A DNA stretch of 64,000 nucleotides, from positions 1,452,501-1,516,500 of the forward strand of contig NC_066603.1 of assembly GCF_905475345.1 (NCBI RefSeq). Direction: 5' to 3'. Shown here one piece after another: positions 1 through 14,394 of the stretch. Numbering within the stretch: the first letter of the stretch is position 1; each line of letters begins with the position of its first letter. This DNA comes from Vespula vulgaris. Its lineage: Eukaryota; Arthropoda; Insecta; Hymenoptera; Vespidae. The notes under the pieces are model-generated. The model had not been told where the DNA came from and ran no database searches. It saw nothing but the letters and a program-made list of their open reading frames with translations. The position numbers and the translations under genes were made by a program.

Positions 1-1213
1 TATTCTAGAGAGAGAGGGAGAGAGAGGGAGGGAGAGAGAGAGAAAACGATTTCGAAGAAAGTCAGCCAATGTATCGCAAAAGTGAGGAACGTTTTACGAT
101 GCCACATCCCCTCACCCAACCTCCCCTCCGTTATTCCTCCCGCACATATCCTATCTCGTCGAGCTACCGCTCTGCCAAACATTCGATATCTCGTTCGACA
201 GAATTACGATATCCAACGTTTCGTTCTGACCGAAAATCCATCGGTCAAATTGATGTTGCTGCAACGAATGGATGCATTCAGAGAAGAGAGGAAAGAGAGA
301 AATGATATATATGACCTTTCTTTTCTCTTTCGTATTAATTTTTCCAAGAATATCTTGTTGAATTTTTCGAACGTAAATACAAGCATGAGTTTTCTTTTTC
401 AGTAGCTATGTGTATATATATATATACATATATACACGCACCAAATTTTCTACTATCTCGAATTTGTGAAAATTACGAAATAACGAAATGCTCTCTTATG
501 TTTCTTCAACTCAGAAAGTAGGAAATAATCGTGAAACCGCAGGGGCAAATATAAAGGACATTACTGTTGAACTCTAGTGCATCGTACAATTGCGAGCAAC
601 TGTAACGCAAGACGATGAGAAAAATAACGAAAAGAGAAGAAAATAAAAGAAAAGAAAATGGAAACAATGATGAGAGTAAAGAGATTCTCCGTGTTCTTTT
701 TTATTTTTTTTCCTCCCTAGAAAATCTTTTCAATGAAGAGCCCAACAAACGAAAATACATAGTTCCGTTGGGGATCTTGGCGAACATGTCGGCTCGCTCG
801 AAAATTATCAATGTAAATCGGACGCGCGAGTCGCTGCTAGAACACTCGATCGTTTTCCCTAAATTGTGGCTGCGAACAACGACACGAGGGAGCGAATGAA
901 ACGATCGATATAGGGTATCGGCCGTTTCCACGCGAATCCTATCGCCCATAATTTTCACCGCGATTGTTTTTACGAAAAGAAGCAGAATGGGTGGGGGAAA
1001 CGAGATCGTGTTACAAAAAATAGAGAAAAAAAAAAGAAAAATACACTTTTGGGGCAAAAGCTGAATATCCGTAACAGGCTATCCCACCCTCTACCGTTTT
1101 TTGAGAAAAATGACAAAAAAAATAAAAATAGAAATAAAAATAAAAAACCAAATCAAAATCATAATAAAACACTGACACGCGACAGAGGACATTCGTTATT
1201 TCAAGTGAGATAA

Positions 1214-1288
<75 letters not shown>

Positions 1289-1656
1289 ACCGAATTCGGT
1301 CATGAAATTGCATCGGTCATTACTGCCAACATTTCTAGCACGCACTATCGAAAGTTCAGCCACATTTCTTGCATCCCTTAGCTAGCTCCGATCGCGTGAG
1401 GTTATCGAACCGGTGAGCTTATCGCAAGAACTTTTACATGCTCGTCGATGAAATTCAAGCTTTTTCGTTGGGAACAGAGGCCAAAGTTCGAGCCGTTAAA
1501 GTCAAATAACCAGAACCGAAATGAGCTCGATATCGTGTACGCTGAGCTTTCGAAAGAAGTTGGGGCAGTCAGAGAAAGAGAAAGAAAGAGATATAGAGAG
1601 ATAGAGAAGGAAAGAAAAAAAAAGGAAAGATATTGAGAGCGAGAGCGCGAGAGAAC

Positions 1657-1690
<34 letters not shown>

Positions 1691-2546
1691 CATTAGGGAG
1701 ACTCGTCTCAAGCACAACAGTGTTCGGGAACAACGCTTGCACGCAGCAGGCTGCCAACGTAATGCGGTGACATGTGGCCCTAGCGAAAAAATTACGTAAA
1801 TTAGTGTCAATTGCGGTGCGAGGAGAGGTACCATCGAGAACGACGACGAGAGAGACGACGACGCTACCGACGAGGGTTGGCCAGTGAGAGAGGAAGGGAT
1901 GTTCAGGGGTTGGAGGTTTGATGGTGAGGGATGACATGGGCGGACTGTGGGATCGCGGCCTTCGTTGGGAGCCCTCGGAGCAGGAGGATTGGAAAGGAGG
2001 GCTGAGGGGGGAGGTGTGAGGCTGGACGATGCCAGTGGTGGCGGATGCCAGTGGGACTGTGTGTGATTGATGAGGCAGTGATAGCGACGGGTCTGCACTC
2101 GACACCTCGCTACTGCCACCGAAACAATGCATATTCATCGGACGTATAAATAATGCCTGTTTAATACATAAATATACATTAACGCGCAGCTTCCGGCTAG
2201 CATGCTGCCACAGATCGTTGTCACAGAGATCTCTGCCAGGGTACTTACGTTACACGTACACAGGCTCTAACATCGTTAAACCGTCGAGTGGCTACTTCTT
2301 TCCTTTTGTTCCTTTCTTCTTCACTTTTCTTGATGAATAAAATGAAATAAATAATTAAATAAAAAAAATTTAAATAAAAGGAAGGAAAGAAGAAAAAATT
2401 AAAAGGAATTATAGAACTGGCTTTGCAATAACCTCCTCGAAATTACGTAATGCGAGAAGAGAAAAAGAAAAATGTGGAAGAGAGAGAGAGAGAGAGAGAA
2501 TCAAGATGGATACACGTTCTCGTTACTGTTTCTCTCTTTCTCTCTC

Positions 2547-2583
<37 letters not shown>

Positions 2584-2892
2584 GTGTGTTTCGTTCTCTC
2601 GCATAGCCCGTTTCAATTAAATTCGCGGCCAGAAGAACAACAATTGCTTGGCACTTTGTTCTTCGCCCATCGTAACTTTTTCTTTTTTTTTTTTCTCATC
2701 GCGAAAACTTTCGCGGACTGTTTTAATTAGACTTGTTCCATCGCTACTTTCTTCCTTCGAAGTTTTCTTTCTATCCGGATTCAAGCGTGTCGCTCGATGG
2801 CTAGTAGAACGAACCAAGGAGAATCGATGTTTCCTCGTTACGAACGAGAACTAGCAGTCGATCCTTGGAAAATCGAAAAATTCATAGCCTTT

Positions 2893-2934
<42 letters not shown>

Positions 2935-3170
2935 CCTCCCTCTTTCTCTTTCTTCTAATTTCTTTTTAACGTAAATCATTTTATCTAAGTGAAAAAATGA
3001 TTTCTACATACCTACAAGTCTAATATAATCACATAAATAAATTACACATAAGGATATAAAAATTGTCAATTTGTAAAATAGATCGATTGGGACATGAATC
3101 GAGAGGAAACGACTCGGCAAGGACCGCATATGTAGGAGGAAAAAGAGATCGAACGTCGAAAGGATCAGAA
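1..3170. other. Gene-poor DNA with (GA)n/(CT)n microsatellites
   Basis: The (GA)n runs lie at 1-43, 1216-1288, 1640-1690 and 2478-2500. The (CT)n runs lie at 2521-2585 and 2897-2945. The longest frames here (for example minus strand 1502-2119) are translations of these repeats plus GC-rich DNA at 1810-2110 and show no domain. No supported gene. Confidence 0.6.
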
Positions 3171-4093
3171 ACGATGCTGGGATCAAAACGGACGATATTG
3201 CAAGCGGGTTATCCTAGTGTCCAGGAGCTGTGAGAGCTCCGGGGCCAATTCGACGAGATAGACAAAGGAGGAAAAGGTGGTACCATGGAGAGGGAGAGGA
3301 AGAGGAGGAGGAGAGAGAGAGAAGAGATGGAAAAAGGAAGAAGAGGATAAAATAGAAAGAGAAAGAGAGAAAAGTACCATAGAGTGGTGGTGGTAGAGGT
3401 AGGCTAGGGGGTGAAAGGAGAAAGGGAGAAGCGGAGAATTCTCGTAAAACAAGCTTTCCCGCATGACGCTTTTCGAACGTACTCGACGCGGATTTCGATG
3501 CAGAAAAGTGCGCTCGATGGCCCCGAAAGCGGCTACTGCAGCGGCAACATCCTCTGGAGCAGCCTTTGCGGTATTTCACGCTCACATGCAACGCGGCACA
3601 CGGACACCGATCACCTGGAAAATTCAAGCTGGTCGATCTAGCGAACCTACCGGAAGTATCACACGAAGAGTGACATTGTGTGCTACGCGTATAGGTATCT
3701 ATCTATCTATCTATCTATCGTGTATGTGTGCATGTATTCCACGCGTGTAGATGTGTATAAAGGGTAGAAGAAAGAAGGATAAGGGTCGAAGGGTTGTCTT
3801 CGATCGTGGTTGGTGACCCTGAGAAGATGACCTCGACGATGACCCGTAGAAAAGTTATGAAGGGAAACATCTGGCACTCATAAGCAAAGTATTGCTTCGA
3901 GCACGTGGACTTTTTGCAATTATAGAGACGTTCCTTCCACAGAACGAACGTTTTAGCTGAACGGGGTCGCTCAGCAGCTACCACCACTACTACTATAGTG
4001 CGAAGTATAGCACCGGCAGCGATCAGACGATGTCTTTTCTTTTCCTACTACGAAACGGCCACTTCGCCTCGTTATTTCGACTACGTACGTTTC

Positions 4094-4129
<36 letters not shown>

Positions 4130-4168
4130 TCCTTCCTTCCTTCCTTCCTTCCTTCCTTCCTTCCTTCT
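4094..4168. repeat. (CTTT)n-(CTTC)n compound microsatellite
   Basis: About eight TTTC units pass directly into about ten TTCC units. A purine-pyrimidine mirror tract of this kind can adopt triplex DNA. Confidence 0.9.
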
Positions 4169-4425
4169 GTTTCTTTCTTCCACGATAGCAATATTCTGCA
4201 CACAGGCAGCAGCACACAGCGCGTGGATCTTTTCTCTTCGAACCAAGGAGAAAAAAGTACTTGCGAAAAATTGCAGCAATACGAAATTGAAGGAAAAATT
4301 GACACGCGAGAATGGCTAAGAAAGGAGAATGAGGAAACGTTTCCTTTTTTTTCTATACCAAGCTTTCGTCTGTGAAACTGGTACCTAAATTACGAAAAGG
4401 AAAAGATAAACTAGAATATACCCAT

Positions 4426-4457
<32 letters not shown>

Positions 4458-6890
4458 CCGATCTCTACGAAATTGATAAAAATGAGAAAAAATATCAGAG
4501 AATGCTTTATATAACTTCCAATTTCAAATGGTATGTATAGCGAAATTTCAAGAATAGAAATTTTTGATGAAAAATTAATTGTTGATATATAAAATCCAGA
4601 ACGCGTAAGATAATCAATTTGTTCGAGAGAAGAGCTTCGAAGTACAGCGCGTGTTAACTATTCGCTGACCAATTAGGCTTTGCGTGCGACGATGGCTACA
4701 CGGCTAAAGGAAGTACATCTAACAACGTTTCTCTCTACCTCTCTCCCTCCCTCCCTCTCTCTCTCTCTCTCTCGATCTTGCACGTGGTAACAGGTGTAAC
4801 GTGTCAGATAGCGAAGAAGAAACATGCCGACGCCATGACGTGCGGAATTACGAGAAGATCGCGTGCAAACGGGACGATGAAACAGCCGCAAATCGCAGCC
4901 ATTACATTATGCGGCTACCTCTCCTCACATACACATCCACTCCCTTTTCCCTACCCTTGTTCTCTTCTTCTTCTTCTTCTTCTTCTCCTCCTCCTTGAAA
5001 AGCACTCGCTACTTGCGCGCAATTCCAACGATTTGCTCGGAAGAACACTCGTGCCACGTGCACTCCGAAAGAGGGATATCGATCATTGAAGAAAAGCGTG
5101 CCTCCTGAAATCGAGAAGCGAATTAATTCCTTCGCTAACTGATTCTATCCATCGAGCGATGAAGCAACACACTCATTTGACGTTTGAATTAATTCCAAGC
5201 TTTGGAGATATTCTAATCGTTCCTCCAAGAATTTCCAAGTTTGATTAAAGTAATAATTTAGATATGTAGGAAATTATGTGATCGTATGTATGAAAAAAAA
5301 TAAATAAATAAATAAACAGAATAAAAAAAATAAAATATAGGATGGAAGTAAATATCCTAGTCGTATCATTACTTATTAAGAGAATTTCTAATTATGATCA
5401 TAAGATGATAATCGTGTATGATAATTATGTATGAAAGAAAGTAATGAAATAAGTATATAAAATTATATCGTGGGACGTATGAAAGAAAATAATGAATTAC
5501 ATAAAATATCTCTCTATATAATGAAAATATTGTATGCAACAATAGATCGTGCACAATGATTGTACAGGTACATAGAAAAGTCATCAGCAGTGAATCAACT
5601 AATCACAATCACTGTCAATGTCATTAGGGTGTTGAGAGTAAGTAGCACGTGGCATAAAGACATTAGAGCATATAGATGTATCCATGCAATATCAATCTAT
5701 ATTAGGCTCTTCGCTTCACAAGCGATCCATCTACATCAAACTAGCTATGTCTCTTTCTCTCTCTTTTTTATCGAATTCTCTCAGCAATTCCCACGTATTC
5801 AACGAGCTGATCGTTTCGTTTCACTCATGTTTTGTTACTTAGAATAAGTGAAATGAAACAAACAAATTAAAATCATAATTTCCAAGAATTTTTATTTTTG
5901 AAATAAAATTCAATCACCTATGTCTCCTTTTTAAATAACTCCAGTTTGAAAAAATAATTCTAATTTCCATTTTCAATATCATATGAAGATTCATAGTTGC
6001 TTTCTCTCTGAATTAAAAATCAGCTAAAATTTTAGTCCAAAATAACTCTTTATTTAACAGAGGGAGAGAGAGAGAGAGAGAGAAAAAAGACAAAGTATGT
6101 ATGCACTTTGAGAACGAATATAACTTTTACCAATCGATTTTCATTAAGTAATTTTTTTTCTATTGCCAACCTGTGCTATCAACTTAATTAATACGACGTA
6201 GAAAATTAAATATATAAAAGAGAAAATCAAATTGAAATTTCGTTAGAATCGGGGAAAGTGGGAGGAAGCATAGAGCGCGAGACGAACGTTAACGACTTCT
6301 CGCAGAGGAAAATAAATTTCCAATAACGCATTGCGACCGTTCTACTATGAGATAAACTGAAGTAAAAATAGAAAACTGTAGAGCCAGTAGCGTGTTTGTG
6401 TAGCAAGATGTAAATAATCGTTTAGTATATATTAGTACATATACTATGCACGTACATAGAAGAGAAACGAGAACGAGTCACTGACTTTTCTCGCTAGCTT
6501 GTTATTTTAACCTAAACGGTATAGAATTACGTTATGCGAATAAATCTTGCATAAATTTAACGAACGATTTGATTGAAAAAAAGGAAATAAAAAAGGAAGG
6601 AATTTAAAAAAAAAACGTGTTATTTGTATCTTATTGTTAAATCGAATCGTTGGGTAAACAAGTCAGAATAAAGTATTTCCTATCGAGCGTATTCCTTTTT
6701 CAAGAAATATTTCTAATTTTTCTTCCTGGGGAGACGCACACACAAACCATATTGCATGACGTGCGGAACCGAAATTCAACGTCGTATGTGTCCACGTCTG
6801 ACGACAGAGACGTACGTAGAAGCTCCGTCACGTCCGGTGATCGTCGACGTTACTCCCAACGCGTTAAGTGAATTTTCGATGTATCTCAAC

Positions 6891-6891
<1 letters not shown>

Positions 6892-6943
<52 letters not shown>

Positions 6944-6947
6944 TCTC

Positions 6948-7032
<85 letters not shown>

Positions 7033-7035
7033 CTC
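6892..7035. repeat. (CT)n microsatellite, about 144 bp
   Basis: Nearly perfect CT dinucleotide run with two TTCC interruptions. The serine-leucine and arginine-glutamate frames through it are artefacts. Long pure GA/CT tracts can bind GAGA-type factors, but nothing here shows function. Confidence 0.95.
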
Positions 7036-7643
7036 TTTAAATCTACTATAAAATCTAAAACTTCGAAAAATCTACGAGATAGGGAAAAACGCGAAAATAA
7101 AAAATAAACTATGTCGCGCATAAAAATTTTATCAGTTTAAGTACATGTCTAATGAAACTCGAAACGAACTCCCCTTCTAATTTCAACCCTTTCCAAGTTA
7201 AAGTGTCGATAAAACGGTGAACTTAGAAAATTGCATTTCTCTCAACGGGCCGATTGAAGGACACCGCAAGGTGCTACGATGGCCGGGAAAATCGTGTCAA
7301 TCCTAATATAATGGGAGAAAAGAGAACAGAGAGTCAAAATGGCCTGGAATTTATTGTCAAGACTTCTTCTAATGGATTATAAAAAGAAAAAACAAGGAAA
7401 AAGAAAAAAAAGGAAAAAGAAAAAAAAATAGAAAAAAGATAGAAAGAGAAAGAGAGAAAGAGAGCAAGGAGGAGCTCTTATCACCTTTAGTCTCCTGAAT
7501 AGATTCTTTTCTATTATTTCTACTATCTTCGCATTTCATGATGCAACGATGTATTCCACGATGGTTGCTTGAAAAACCATAAAAAGAAATAAACAAGAGA
7601 TTAAGTGAAATCAGGAATGTAAAGTGGATGGTAGTTTAAAACG

Positions 7644-7761
<118 letters not shown>

Positions 7762-8264
7762 ATCTATCTTTCTCTTTCTTTCTCTTTTTTTTCTTTCTAC
7801 ACTTTCTTTTGTACGTACAATAGTCGCATTCTGCTACCTTTCCTCCTTGATAAAACTACACAACCAACCACTACTGGAAAACCCAGCCCTAGAAGCCTTT
7901 TTCTTCTTCCTTCTTTACCTTCTTCTCGTTCTTCTTCTCTTTTCTCTTTCTCTTTCTCTTTTTCGCTCTCTCCCTCTCTCTCTCTTTTTCTTTTTGCCTC
8001 TCTCTTTATATATATATATATATATACACACATACATATAAAATACTATACGAGAGCAAGAGTACATGACTTCTTTCTACTTCATATACGAACGTACACT
8101 CGTAAATACTCTCTGAATTCGGTAGTTACGTGTTTCACGTGTATAGAAAGTTATGCACCGTCGAGAACGTGCGGCATAGCTGAATAATACTAAGACTCGA
8201 GAATTTTTTTCTTCTCCTCGAGAGAAAAGAAGACGAAAATGTAAATACGTATCGATTAAAAAAA

Positions 8265-8265
<1 letters not shown>

Positions 8266-8317
<52 letters not shown>

Positions 8318-8318
8318 T
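8266..8318. repeat. (AAT)n microsatellite
   Basis: Roughly 17 AAT units, ending in AACAATAAAAA. Confidence 0.95.
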
Positions 8319-9219
8319 AAAAAAATGTACGTAAAAATTCGTTCAACGTTTTAATGATAGATCATGAAAGAGTCAAGAAAGTCGAGTTTTATCTAAAATT
8401 AAAACACGAAAAAATTTATAATTACCTAGAAAATATGTAAGAAAATATGAGAATGCACTATTAGAAAGGGAGGAGGAGAGGAAAAGACAGAAGTAGAGCA
8501 AGAGAGGAAGGGAGAGAGAGAAGTTTGAGAAGAGTTTTTTAACATGTTGATAACATGTCACACCACTCCAAGAGAGTATTTGTCATGCTAAAGATATATC
8601 CAGGAAACGGCGAGACGTAGTTTCAAAATGCCATTAGACGTTTTTGCAAGTAATAAAGTTTCCACGCGGTGCAACGCTAATGAGGGTCCAAAGCAGAGGG
8701 AAAACGTAAGTTCTGCGGTCTTCCATGCATATACATGTGTGTACAGCCGGGAATAATCGTATTTTGCATGTCCTATCTCTCTATTTCTCCTTTCCTCTTT
8801 CACTTTCCCTCTCTCTCTTTCTCTCTCTCTCTCCCTCTCTCTCTATCTATCTCTATCTATTTATCTCTCTCTCTCTCTCCCTTTCCCACCATTTTCAATC
8901 TTCTTCCTCTATCTCCTTTGCATTGAATCGATGAAAAGACGTGAAAAGATGATTCGTAAGCTGATTTTATGAGCTTCCCATGAAAACTTAATTATAACGC
9001 TCGTAAATGAATGAAAGGACGACGAAATTCCACTTGTCGTGCCCGGCCAGACAGAAATTAAATCTCAACGGTGTGAAGTAAGAGATAAAGCAGCAAAGAA
9101 AATATATAGAACAGAATAGAATCTCTTTTGTCCTGGACAATCGGTTTTCCTCGTTGATTTTATCGCAATGAAAAACGCGAATATGTACTAATTAAAATGT
9201 TCTTCATAAAGATGTTTAC

Positions 9220-9428
9220 CTCGCTCAGACGTCTATTATATCCAGCAAAATCTTTACATCCGACACAACCAAAGTACCAAGGTGGTGATCCTTTGAAATA
9301 CGTTAGGTCCTGCTGATACATTCGACACGCTTCAACATAACCGTAGGGGTCAATCTTGTAACAGCACCGCACAAAACACACGCGGAGGAGATCGATCGGA
9401 AGCTTCACGTTGGAGAACACACCTCTAA
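9220..9428 (-). CDS. Orphan cysteine-rich internal exon, product unknown
   Basis: A 209-bp segment on the minus strand, bordered by an acceptor (TTTGCCTTCAG) and a donor (GAG/GTAAAC). It is open for 69 codons while the plus strand has stops. The peptide has six cysteines spaced C-x3-CC-x11-C-x19-C-x2-C (LLRVCFVRCCYKIDPYGYVE, later SPPWYFGCVGC), rich in Tyr and Pro, as in a secreted, disulphide-bonded domain. Entry phase needs one base from the previous exon; exit phase is 0. No partner exon was identified with confidence nearby, so introns may be long. The family is not recognised; a neuropeptide precursor or other small secreted protein is only a guess. Confidence 0.55.
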
Positions 9429-9560
9429 CTGAAGGCAAACAAAATAAAGTAAATACTGTTACAAAGAAAACGGATAAGAGTCAACAACCGGTCCGGGTCG
9501 TCGGTATTTTTTGTAGTCTTTATCGAACGATGGACTAAAATATATATGTATATATATACA

Positions 9561-9591
<31 letters not shown>

Positions 9592-9849
9592 GCAGATACA
9601 AATAAAAATATTTCACGCTCCTCGAACGTATATCGCGTCTTAAAAGTTCATCGAAATCTCTTCGATTTAATTTAGATCGATTCGAGAGAATCGAGATCGA
9701 TCGCGACTGATCGATCTATCGATCGACGAGTATCAAAAATCTCTGGATTTTTCCACGAAGCATCTCAGATAAGAATACTCGATGAATAATCTTTTCTTTT
9801 TATTCGGGATAGTGATTAAAAAATAGGATTAAACAAGAGCGTGTCACGT

Positions 9850-10190
9850 GGAGAAGATTCGTCGAGTTGAACGAAGAAAAGAACGGACGTGTGTCAACGT
9901 TCGCGTGATAACGGTTCGGCGATCCGTCGAGAACTGCGTTCTTCAGGTCTCCCCACCAAAAGCCTTGGGGGCAGGACGCAAGCCGGCGTCGGTCTGGCAT
10001 CACGACGCGCGACGTCGCTCCGCCTCCACGTGCGAGCCACCCTCGCACGTTCCCACCCCTCGACACTTGGACGATTCTTTGAACGGAATGGAACGGAACG
10101 TCGCTACCAACATCGACGTCTTGTCTTTTCTACCTCCGTCTTTCTCGAGTCACTGCCAGAAGATCCTTCGAAACAATGCAGGTCGATGCT
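9850..10190. promoter_or_regulatory. CpG-rich patch, possible promoter
   Basis: The only strongly GC- and CpG-rich stretch for several kb. It includes the perfect stem GTGCGAG-CCACC-CTCGCAC near 10028-10047 and GACGCGCGACGTCG. It lies about 450 bp upstream, in minus-strand sense, of the cysteine-rich exon, so it could hold that gene's promoter. On the plus strand an acceptor-like TTCTTCAG also precedes it. Frames through it on both strands look like chance. Confidence 0.25.
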
Positions 10191-13100
10191 TAAATGCTAA
10201 CGTAACGAGAACAAAACGTATTACAAAATGAAAACGTCCTTTATAAATTTAACTTTTCATAAATACTGCGAGGAATAAATAATGTCGTGGTGGAAAAAAA
10301 AAGACAAAGAAAAAAAAGAAAGAAAGAAAGAAAGAAGAAACCGAGTGTAGGAAGTGCAAGAAGTTGATTAGTACAGTAGCTAGAAGTTTAATTAATTTTT
10401 CCTGGATACTAAAAGCGATCTGACTTTAACAGTCGGAGAATGATAATAAAAATTCTAAGAAACTTCTGGCCAACTTTTTGTCAGTGTTGAAAATGCGAGA
10501 AAAAAAAAGAAAAAAAGAAAAAGAAAGAGAGAAAAGAACAGAGAAAGACAACACAAAGATAAGAATTATTATACGACGCTTCGAGAATGAGAGTGTCTCG
10601 ATCGTTTTGTCCAATAAAAAAGAATAAATAAAGAGGGTGGTGGAATGGTATCCCCATTTCGACCACACCCAGATCATTTGCATCTTATTCCACCGTTTAT
10701 ATCGGTTTAATTAACGAAGTGGAACGTTCCCCGTTCTGCTGATTTCACACGTACATTTTACTACTAGCTTTTATCTCTCTCTCTCTCTCCCTCTCTCTCC
10801 TATTCCTCTCTCTCCTTCTCCTCCTATCGAGGCACGTTAAACGTCGGAAAAACTTGTGGCCTTCTTCCATGACGTCTCTATGAAGCCTTTAACCTTATCT
10901 AAAATCTTTAATAAAGAACGATGTAAGACGAGCAAGACGATCGCGAGAAACGGACACGCGACTCTTACATAAGCTGTCGTCTCACTAAAAGCGAGTTTCA
11001 TGAAATTACTTCTATACAGGGTGTTCCTAAAAGTATATCGATATTAATATCGACGATATAGAGTAAACATAATATATATTATAAATACAAGTATTATTAT
11101 ATTTTGAATGATAATAAGAATATTTTTAAATAATACATGCAGAAAAGATTGCATAAAACTTGTGAAAGAACTTTTAAAGAGTTTAATCACGTACATAATG
11201 TAACGTCTTGTACATACACACATATATATATATGTACATACCTATGTAGATCGGTCCTCGACGACCTTGAAATAATCGGATGAGAATCAGAGTTCTCGGT
11301 GGGAACATTATCGGTTCCGTCGCTGTCAACGGGAATTAGATTTTAAAGTGTTTTTAGGGGATGAAGGGAGGAAGGGAAGAGTTGGCAAGACTTTAGAAGC
11401 GAGAAGCGGAGACTCAAAAAATGTCGATCCTCTGATAACCGAGACGGCAAGGGAGGGATTGAACGACGGATAATATTTGAGTTGTCGAAGGCCATCAAGT
11501 TGGAGAACAGGTAGTAAGGGAGGAACGATCGGACGAGACGAGGATGAAGGTCGTAGGTTAAGTAAGTGGTTAAGAGGATGGCGCTCCTAGGTAATGGAAT
11601 AAAAACACTCGACACCTCCGTGTCGGCGCTTTGACTTTTTCTCTTTTTCGTGAAAATGCCAACGCCAAGTCCGAAGTTTCGTTGGAAAACATTCCCTTTT
11701 TTTTTTTTCTTATTCTTTTTCTCAGATACCGAACAACCTTAACGACATTGTTGGTTTTTCTTTCTTTCTTTTTTTTCCCTTTTTATTTTTTTTCCTTTCG
11801 TCGAGTAAAATAATTGAAACGAGCGCTCGTAAAATTTTTCTCCTACGCTTGAAAAATAAATAAATAAAAAGATAAAAAATAGGACATAAATAAAAAAACG
11901 AACGGTCTTTGATTATCATGGATTATGCTTTATGTAGAGGAGAGTATGGGGTACGTGGTGAATAAAGGATCGATCAGTAGGTGATAAGGGCCATCCACGC
12001 CCTTCCACTCACCCAGCTTGATATACACTTTTTGATGCATACGCTCGTGCCCTCGTGTTTATGTTAATGTAATTTTGTGCTCCGACGGTGGGGCGCCGGA
12101 GCACTGAAATAACGACTAACGCCATGCAGATAAATCGTTTCTGCATACGCATGTGATATGCATGTTTTAGCGAGGAGAGGGAGAGAGCGAGCGAGAGAGA
12201 GAGAGAGAGAGAGCAGGGTGAACTGAAACGAGACGAATCAGCAAAGTACCGCAAGGACACCACCGTAGCAATTTGATCGCTTTCTCGTCCTTAAATAATA
12301 TCTGCGCAAGATACGAAACAGGAGCAACGTGTATCTACGAGACCAAGCTTTGCATGTATTTAACGTCCGTTCGTTTCTCTAAAGAAGATAGTTTATCTAA
12401 ACGTAATAGGATAACGTATTACGCAGGCAGACATATGCGAGAGAATACGTATACCCAAAAGGATTAAAGGTTATACCAGAGACGAACGTACACGGCGAAC
12501 GTAGAAATGCATAAAAACTTTTACAAAGGCATTACCCGGAGTACGCCGCAAACTCAACGCTTGTCCCGGCTCGTCCTTTTTATTTATCTCTCTAACTTTA
12601 TTTCCGCGCGTTTGCCTACAGCGGGAACGACGCGACACTGTGTTTTTTATCCGTTTGTCAAACGTATCGAATACAATTTTTCTTAACTCGACCAACAAAC
12701 GTGTGACTATTATTATCCCGAACTCTTCTAACTCTACGGTGATAATTATTTAATTCTTTTTCTTTTTTCCCTTTTTGTTGTTGTTCATATAAAATTTATC
12801 GAAGCGTTCGATCATAACTGAAAGAAAATTCATCGAAACACTTTGGCTAAACAATTCGATCGATAAATCAAACAACGAAAAGGTCATAGATCCGACTGTA
12901 TAGGACCGGTACACACTGGTCAAAGGCTCTTGTCCTTTTGTTTTTCTCCGTAACGCAGGTTTTGAAAACAGGGCTTTTGCTGATTGGCACTGACCGGCGC
13001 GTTCTCTCGGGTCACCGTGAAAAGTTAAGCCGGCTAATGGAAATTTGTTCCCCATACCGAACATACGTCGAGCCGTATGACATATCACCTCTATCCTCCT

Positions 13101-14356
13101 CCTCCTCTTTCTCCTCCTCTCCCTCTTTTCTCGTTACACACACATAGAAACACACAGAGAGACACATACACGCGCATCATTCTTTTCTTTCTCGCTCTCG
13201 TTGGCTGAACATTCCGCGGGAACATTCCAAATTTTTTCATCAGCACCTACACGCATACGGGTCGCATCAACACTACTCAAGCTCATGTATATATGCATTT
13301 CGATTACGGAGGAATATTCGGCAAAATAGGAGCGAGAATAACACGGTGGTAGGTAGTACGAGAAAGAACCAACGAAAGTCCTTCTCGAGCAAATGTGTCC
13401 GTTGCAATTCACCGAGCCCGATTAGATACTTTTCGGGACTAACGTGCGATCCGATCTCACCCATTTCTTTCTTCCTCTCTCCTTCTCCTTCTTTCTTTCG
13501 TTCTTCCATTCTCTTTTCCATTCGCTTCAAGACGTTTATACAAGCAAGATGAATATTTTGTTAGATACTCTTCGAGGGAGTATAAACGATCCTCTTGCTT
13601 GTCGAAATTGAAGATAATAAAAAGAGATAGTCGAAACCAGTTGTAGCTTCGGTCATGTTGCAGTACCAACTTATCATTCGTACGAACGATCGAACGTTCG
13701 ATATTAATTATTTAAAAACAACAGCAACGAAATAAAAAAATAGCCAAAGACTTTCTCTCACAGAGTATCGTAAAACAGAAAACTCGAAATTTTCGATAGG
13801 CAGTTTCGTCCGATACCTTCGAAACGATGGAATAGAAAAAAGATTCCTTTTCACTGACACACCGAAAGATATCGACGTTATAAAAAGCGTTTATAAAGCG
13901 CAAACATTTAACGAAGAATTCAACGGTCCATTTCGAGCCGCTTCCGAACGATAGATAGATACCCATCGATATGCATTCGTGATGACAGACCCGATGCATA
14001 TACATACGTGAATGGTGAAATATTGATGAACGTATGCATATGCCGAGAGGCCGACTTCTTTCTCCTCGCCACGTTGCTATCTATCTCTCTTTCTCTCGTT
14101 CTCTGTGTGTTTCTATCGTGCGTTTCTCTTTCATCGCTATCACCGACAATCAATCCGCCGTGATCGAGTGCGTTCCCGTTAAATGCGTCCTATGCAAATG
14201 CTACTCGAGGGCATGATTTACAAGCTAATCTACCGGATATACACACACGATGCAACAAGTATCGAACTTTATTGAATCTTGCATGAATAATTTGTAATGT
14301 GGCGTACGGGTCTACGCTGTATGAATACGAAATATCAAAAGATGTCGACAGAGGAT

Positions 14357-14394
<38 letters not shown>

